In this document: positions 59,860 through 64,000 of the stretch, piece after piece | Layout: every line of letters starts with the position of its first letter | Numbering within the stretch: the stretch's first letter is position 1 | DNA from: an uncultured Bacteroidales bacterium | Lineage (GTDB): Bacteria > Bacteroidota > Bacteroidia > Bacteroidales > F082 | Assembly: GCA_900318265.1 (NCBI GenBank) | Contig: ONKA01000013.1 | Location: 1 to 64,000 of the forward strand | Length of the DNA stretch: 64,000 bases | Direction of reading: 5' to 3' | Made by a program: the position numbers and the translations under genes | Notes under the pieces: generated by a model | Told to the model about the DNA's origin: nothing | Seen by the model: only the letters and a program-made list of their open reading frames with translations | The model's database searches: none

Positions 59860-62800
59860 TTAGTGTGTTACGCTCAGTTTCAGTCGGGCCTTGCCCCGAT
59901 CGGTGATTACCTCTATGGTGTAAAGGCTCTGCGGCAAGTCCAGCAGGTCGATCTCAATGGTGTCGGAAGCAAAGCCTTCTTGCGCTTTGATGAGTCGTCC
60001 TTGCATATTGTAGACCTTGACGCACTTGATGCTTTCGGCCACTATGTAAGCCCTGTCGCTCGAAGGATTAGGATATAAGGCAACGGGAATATTGTCGTGG
60101 TCGTCAAGGTCATAGAATCCTGCATGGATTTCAATCGTCTGCTCGGTCATGCCGCATTCATTCCAAGCCTTGACCTTCAGAGTGGCTACGCCTTTTGAGA
60201 TGACCCAAAGGTGGCAGTCCAAACCTGTCGTATCCATGGGCCAGTCGGCGCCGTCGAGTTCCCATTCGTAGCGCGTGGCATGGCCGACGGGGTTGACGTG
60301 ATATTGGTAGTGACCCGAGAAGAAGTCGGTGCAAACATAAACCTCGGTCAAGCCTTGGATTTCAGGGATGGGGTCGGGGTAGGGGTTGACGGTGAGGTAC
60401 AGGTGGACAAGCGAGTCGCAGCCGCCAGAGGTGACGAATAGGCTATCGTATATACCAGATTGAGTGTAAAGGTTCCCGTTCCAAGAATAGCTGTCACAGG
60501 CCGTGGTGTCGACATCGACTTCCAAGGCGTCGGAGAAGGCGAGATGCAGGGTGACGATGCTGTCGCACTCTTGCGAGGTGACGAATTCCTGCACATAGTC
60601 GCCCGGATCGGTGTAGGTGGTGTCGTTCCATTTGTATCGGTCGCAGGCCACTATCGACCATTCGTGATAAATAGGTCCTGTGATGGTGAGATGAAGCGTA
60701 ACGATGCTGTCACAGCCTTGTGGTGTCACGAACGACTGGGTGTAGTCACCGCTTTCGGTGTAGATGGTGCCGTTCCAATTGTATTGTTTGCATCGTGTCC
60801 GCTCAATCTCTCGCGTGATGGTGTCGGCGATGGTGAGGTGGAGCGTGACGATACTGTCGCAGCCGTTGGAGCCCTCGAAGGTCTGCTGGTAGTTGCCGGT
60901 TTCGTAGTAAGTGCTATCGTTCCATGTAAAGTGATCGCATCGGGTTTTCCATAAATGGAAGGTGATGGGCTGTCCCAGTTCGACTTCGATGAGGTAGAGT
61001 GTGTCGCAGCCGTCGGGCGATTCGATGAGTTGCTCGTAGTGACCACTCTCGGTGTATTCTATCCCATTGAAAGTGAAGGAAGAGCAGTCGCTTCCTTGGA
61101 TGCTGATTTCTGTAGGAAGACCAGGGTTGTAGGGTTCGCCTTGGGGTGTGATGTAATATGCCTGTTGCAGGAAGTTGTTGTATGGCCTACGAATGGTGCC
61201 GTCAGATCCTGTGAAGACGGTGGCCTTGTTGAAACAGAAGGTGGGTATGGTGAGGTCTTCGTTGACGTTGGTGACGTGGTACATGTATTGGTTCCAGACA
61301 GGGCGTGCGGGCGACCAGTTGCCTGGGCTGCCAAAGATGAAAATGCCACCATAGCCGACTTCTTGTGTTGAGTTCAAGAGACCAGTTGCCACAATCTCAG
61401 CGAATCCGTCGCCATTGACGTCGGCCACAATGGGATACTCAACACCTGTACCTGCACTCATCCTTCTGCTGTAAAGGTCGTATGGTCGTATGGTGTCGTT
61501 GCCAGTGATGTGACTCTTCCCGCTGCCGTTGAGGATACGCAGGTTCTTGTTGTCGCGGTACACGAGTTCCATGATGCCGTCTTGGTTGAAGTCGAATAGT
61601 GTGAGTCCCGTTTGCCCCGATGAATCGTTGTGTTCTTGTTCCCACACGGTGGTAAGCCCATCATTGGCCGTATAACGCCAGCAGAACAGCTTTGCAGGGT
61701 TATAGAGTTGTTTCTCGAGCAATACGATTTCGGGATAAGGGTCTTCGTCGATGTTGCCAACGAAAGGGTAGCTTGTGCAATAGGCATGGTGCGCCTTTTG
61801 GAATATGATTTGCCCGTTGGAAGGCTTGTAGGCATAAATGTAGATGTAGCCAAGAGTGTGGTCGTCGGTGTTGTCGCGTAGCACTAATACTTCGCTCTCG
61901 CCGTCGAGGTCGAAGTCGGCAACGAGAACATGACCGTCTTGTGAAAAGCCTGATGGCGGCGCGATGGTCTTGTTGACAGTGATGGAGTTTTGGCTTGGGT
62001 TGGTGCGGCTGACGATATCCACGTTGTAGATGGTATTGCCGCATATCAACTCTTGCTTCGTGTCATCCAGAGCATTGTAAGCCAATGACATGGCGTAATA
62101 AGTATGGTGGGTATTCACGGCTGTTTGAAGCGGCGGGCCTCTGAAGCCAAGGCCTTTATTGCCGTTTGCAGGTCCCGAACACAGCCATCGCAGCGTGGCG
62201 GCGTCGAAGATGTCGCTGCCAGAATAGATCTCAGGGAAACCGTCGCCGTTGAAATCGGCGAGTGAGAGCATTCCGTCGCACGAGGTGGGTTGGTCGGAAA
62301 CTCTCAGCAACGTGCCGTCGATGGTATAAGCTCGGATGTATTTGTCGTAGGTATGGACGAAGATGGCACCTTGCATCTCCCCATTGGACAAAGGATAGCG
62401 CCCGATGGCATAACCATTGTAATTATACAGGGTGTCGGGGATATTGATGATGGATTGTACATCTAAGTCAAGCCCACTAAAAACATACAAGCCATTCGAA
62501 TGGTAGGCATTGTCGGTGTATCTGGCCACCACAATGTCGGTCACGCCGTTGGCGTCAATGTCGCCCGCCAAAACGGGGGAATAGGATGCGATGTCGTTTT
62601 CGGCGCTTGAATGAAGCAATTCTATGTTCCAAGGCGAGCCTTCCAAGGATTGGTTGCAGTCGCTTTCAATGATGTTATCGGGTAAGGTAGGGTCGGGCAG
62701 GGGTGGATTGGAAAAACTTAGGTTGCGGACCTCACGTACCCTATAGTTCGATGTCTTGTCACGACGTACAAAATGCCCAGCCCTGATATTGGCACTTGGG

Positions 62801-63900
62801 ACACAACTCAAGGTAAATGCTTCTTCGCCGTTGGCCTCCGAACTTGACCAATACTCGGCTTGAGCCAGGGTGCTGCCATGGGTTTGCAATGGGTCTTCGA
62901 CGAATGGTAGTGCCCAAAAGAGCTTCGACAACTGACCCGCTGTGGGCAGGTACCAGCCATGCTCGTAGTCGACGACGTTGGCGGCGGTGTTCAACCCGTT
63001 TTGATAGCCTCTGAGGGTGCCGGTGTTGGCGAAGCCGTCGGTCTCGTCCAGCAGCCTTCCATAAGGCGAGGAGTAGGTTTGGTTGGTCAGCCCAGGCACG
63101 TCACCATTGCCCCATGACACGGATGTGGAGGCGTCATTCAGTGCGACCATCCAGCCCTCGGTTTGATCGGGAGTGACATAAAACAGGATGCCTTGGCTGC
63201 CATCGTCGTTGGTGATGAGGTCGCCGATGTGATAGGTGGGATGGACAGGATTGGGGATGGTGAAGTCTCTGATTTGGCGCACACCAACACCGTTTTGGGG
63301 ATAGTTGACGTGGTTATCCTTGACATAATCACCAATGCTTCCGCCTGCATTCATGTCGAAGGCGTGAAAACTGGAATGCTCGGTCGACGACCACCAGTAG
63401 TTGTTGTCGTGATAGGGAAGAGAAGTTCCGCCCACTACTTGAAGTGAAGCGTTGATTTCAGGAGCGTAGGAGTAAAGATACCGCAGTTGGCCGGCACTGG
63501 GCAAATACCAGCCGTTGTCGTAGTCGACCGCCCATGCGGCTGGGAAGTCGGAGCTGTTGCCGCTATTTCGGATAATGCCAGTGTTTTCTAAACCGTTGAG
63601 GTCGTGCATGGCGACACGGGCATCGGCATAATTGGCCAAATCAGGGATGTCGTATCCGTAATTGTTTTCACTGCACCACTGGATGGAAGCGCCTTGGCTG
63701 TCAAGCGAAATGGCCCAGCCGTGAGTGTCGGTGTCGTCGACATAGAACACGATGCCCTGTGCTGTCCTGCCCGAAGAGGGGAAAGCCTCACGGCTGACAA
63801 TGCTCCCGTCGGTGCAAAGGATGTCGCCAATGGACACGGTTTGCCCCCACGCGAAAAGCGGCAACAAAAACAATGCTATGAGAAAACGACAAGGTCTCAT
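59860..63900 (-). CDS. Secreted DUF1566-like/FG-GAP/GCDS-repeat protein, longer copy
   Basis: 1346 residues with a signal peptide (about 1-19, 'FLIALFLLPLFAWGQ'). Two DUF1566-like units (about 20-215 and 220-405) match the downstream protein. Residues 420-870 contain FG-GAP/VCBS-like blades with calcium-loop patterns ('DIDANGVTDIVV', 'DFNGDGFPEIY', 'DFDLDGESEVLVL', 'DFNQDGIMELVY', 'DVNGDGFAEIVATG'), suggesting a beta-propeller. Five Cys repeats of about 46 residues follow (about 930-1160, 'GCDSIVTLHLTI'), then an Ig-like part and a type A sorting domain (about 1275-1346, 'LYPNPSSDRAYI', 'MQGRLI'). Only this copy carries the propeller. It is probably displayed at the surface. Confidence 0.87.
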   Translation of the reverse strand: MRPCRFLIALFLLPLFAWGQTVSIGDILCTDGSIVSREAFPSSGRTAQGIVFYVDDTDTHGWAISLDSQGASIQWCSENNYGYDIPDLANYADARVAMHDLNGLENTGIIRNSGNSSDFPAAWAVDYDNGWYLPSAGQLRYLYSYAPEINASLQVVGGTSLPYHDNNYWWSSTEHSSFHAFDMNAGGSIGDYVKDNHVNYPQNGVGVRQIRDFTIPNPVHPTYHIGDLITNDDGSQGILFYVTPDQTEGWMVALNDASTSVSWGNGDVPGLTNQTYSSPYGRLLDETDGFANTGTLRGYQNGLNTAANVVDYEHGWYLPTAGQLSKLFWALPFVEDPLQTHGSTLAQAEYWSSSEANGEEAFTLSCVPSANIRAGHFVRRDKTSNYRVREVRNLSFSNPPLPDPTLPDNIIESDCNQSLEGSPWNIELLHSSAENDIASYSPVLAGDIDANGVTDIVVARYTDNAYHSNGLYVFSGLDLDVQSIINIPDTLYNYNGYAIGRYPLSNGEMQGAIFVHTYDKYIRAYTIDGTLLRVSDQPTSCDGMLSLADFNGDGFPEIYSGSDIFDAATLRWLCSGPANGNKGLGFRGPPLQTAVNTHHTYYAMSLAYNALDDTKQELICGNTIYNVDIVSRTNPSQNSITVNKTIAPPSGFSQDGHVLVADFDLDGESEVLVLRDNTDDHTLGYIYIYAYKPSNGQIIFQKAHHAYCTSYPFVGNIDEDPYPEIVLLEKQLYNPAKLFCWRYTANDGLTTVWEQEHNDSSGQTGLTLFDFNQDGIMELVYRDNKNLRILNGSGKSHITGNDTIRPYDLYSRRMSAGTGVEYPIVADVNGDGFAEIVATGLLNSTQEVGYGGIFIFGSPGNWSPARPVWNQYMYHVTNVNEDLTIPTFCFNKATVFTGSDGTIRRPYNNFLQQAYYITPQGEPYNPGLPTEISIQGSDCSSFTFNGIEYTESGHYEQLIESPDGCDTLYLIEVELGQPITFHLWKTRCDHFTWNDSTYYETGNYQQTFEGSNGCDSIVTLHLTIADTITREIERTRCKQYNWNGTIYTESGDYTQSFVTPQGCDSIVTLHLTITGPIYHEWSIVACDRYKWNDTTYTDPGDYVQEFVTSQECDSIVTLHLAFSDALEVDVDTTACDSYSWNGNLYTQSGIYDSLFVTSGGCDSLVHLYLTVNPYPDPIPEIQGLTEVYVCTDFFSGHYQYHVNPVGHATRYEWELDGADWPMDTTGLDCHLWVISKGVATLKVKAWNECGMTEQTIEIHAGFYDLDDHDNIPVALYPNPSSDRAYIVAESIKCVKVYNMQGRLIKAQEGFASDTIEIDLLDLPQSLYTIEVITDRGKARLKLSVTH

Positions 63901-63921
63901 TGCGGCAAGGGTTATAATGCC

Positions 63922-63930
63922 GCAAAAATA
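63922..63930 (-). promoter_or_regulatory. -7 promoter element for the DUF1566 pair
   Basis: TATTTTTGC on the - strand, 21 nt before the start at 63900. No -33 TTG is evident. The sequence beyond (63931-64000) shows no gene. Confidence 0.5.
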
Positions 63931-64000
63931 TCAATTATTTCTAAACTTAATAAGTTGATAGGTCTTTTTTTTTGAGAAAACCTACTTGGAATGGCCGATG

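Noticed and set aside
60400..61100. Regularly spaced repeats resembling a CRISPR array
   Set aside because: The repeats are in frame, diverged and encode the GCDS protein repeat; there are no identical direct repeats with unique spacers.

Overview
The window looks like a chromosomal segment of an uncultured anaerobic member of Bacteroidales. Three things support this. At least eleven encoded proteins end in a type IX secretion (Por) C-terminal sorting domain. Promoters follow the Bacteroidetes pattern (TTG, about 19-20 nt, TAnnTTTG). The metabolic genes (ADP-forming acyl-CoA synthetase, Rnf complex) suit a fermenter that uses ferredoxin. No rRNA, tRNA, CRISPR array, transposase or phage gene was seen, and no gap exceeds 300 bases.

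Left part (1-21.5 kb, all + strand). The window opens inside a very large secreted adhesin with four cleaved-adhesin modules. Next come an NfeD/SPFH membrane pair, a TPR/transmembrane/HTH regulator, a small HTH protein, a Nudix hydrolase, an ADP-forming acyl-CoA synthetase, two small membrane proteins and a secreted CotH-like protein. From 15.2 to 17.4 kb there is a compact locus of three short paralogous lipoprotein-like proteins followed by a radical SAM/SPASM enzyme. It resembles the rSAM-lipoprotein pairing known only from bioinformatics. An ABC-2 exporter operon ending in a GntR/YtrA-type regulator follows, then a two-TM peptide and a DUF2807-like lipoprotein.

Middle (21.6-48.8 kb, all - strand). 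Nine genes in series encode three gingipain-family (C25) proteases with an intact His/Cys pair, two IgGFc-binding-like proteins, two PKD/Ig adhesins, a lipoprotein and an outer-membrane beta-barrel. Seven of the nine carry sorting domains. Four adjacent proteins share a conserved block of about 110 residues just before the sorting domain, which I cannot assign to a known family.

Right part (49-57.6 kb). The rnfBCDGEA operon and an upstream rseC lie on the - strand. rnfA appears to carry an internal deletion with a frameshift. A divergent promoter region separates rseC from a + strand pair: a YihY/BrkB protein with an unusual coiled-coil tail, and a flippase. The window ends (57.7-63.9 kb, - strand) with two secreted proteins built from DUF1566-like units, FG-GAP-like repeats (in one of them), Cys-containing GCDS repeats and sorting domains.

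Small-scale structure: a family of palindromes with GTAG(A/G)G(A/G)C-type arms sits between genes, and 7-nt tandem arrays begin exactly at the stop codons of at least three genes.
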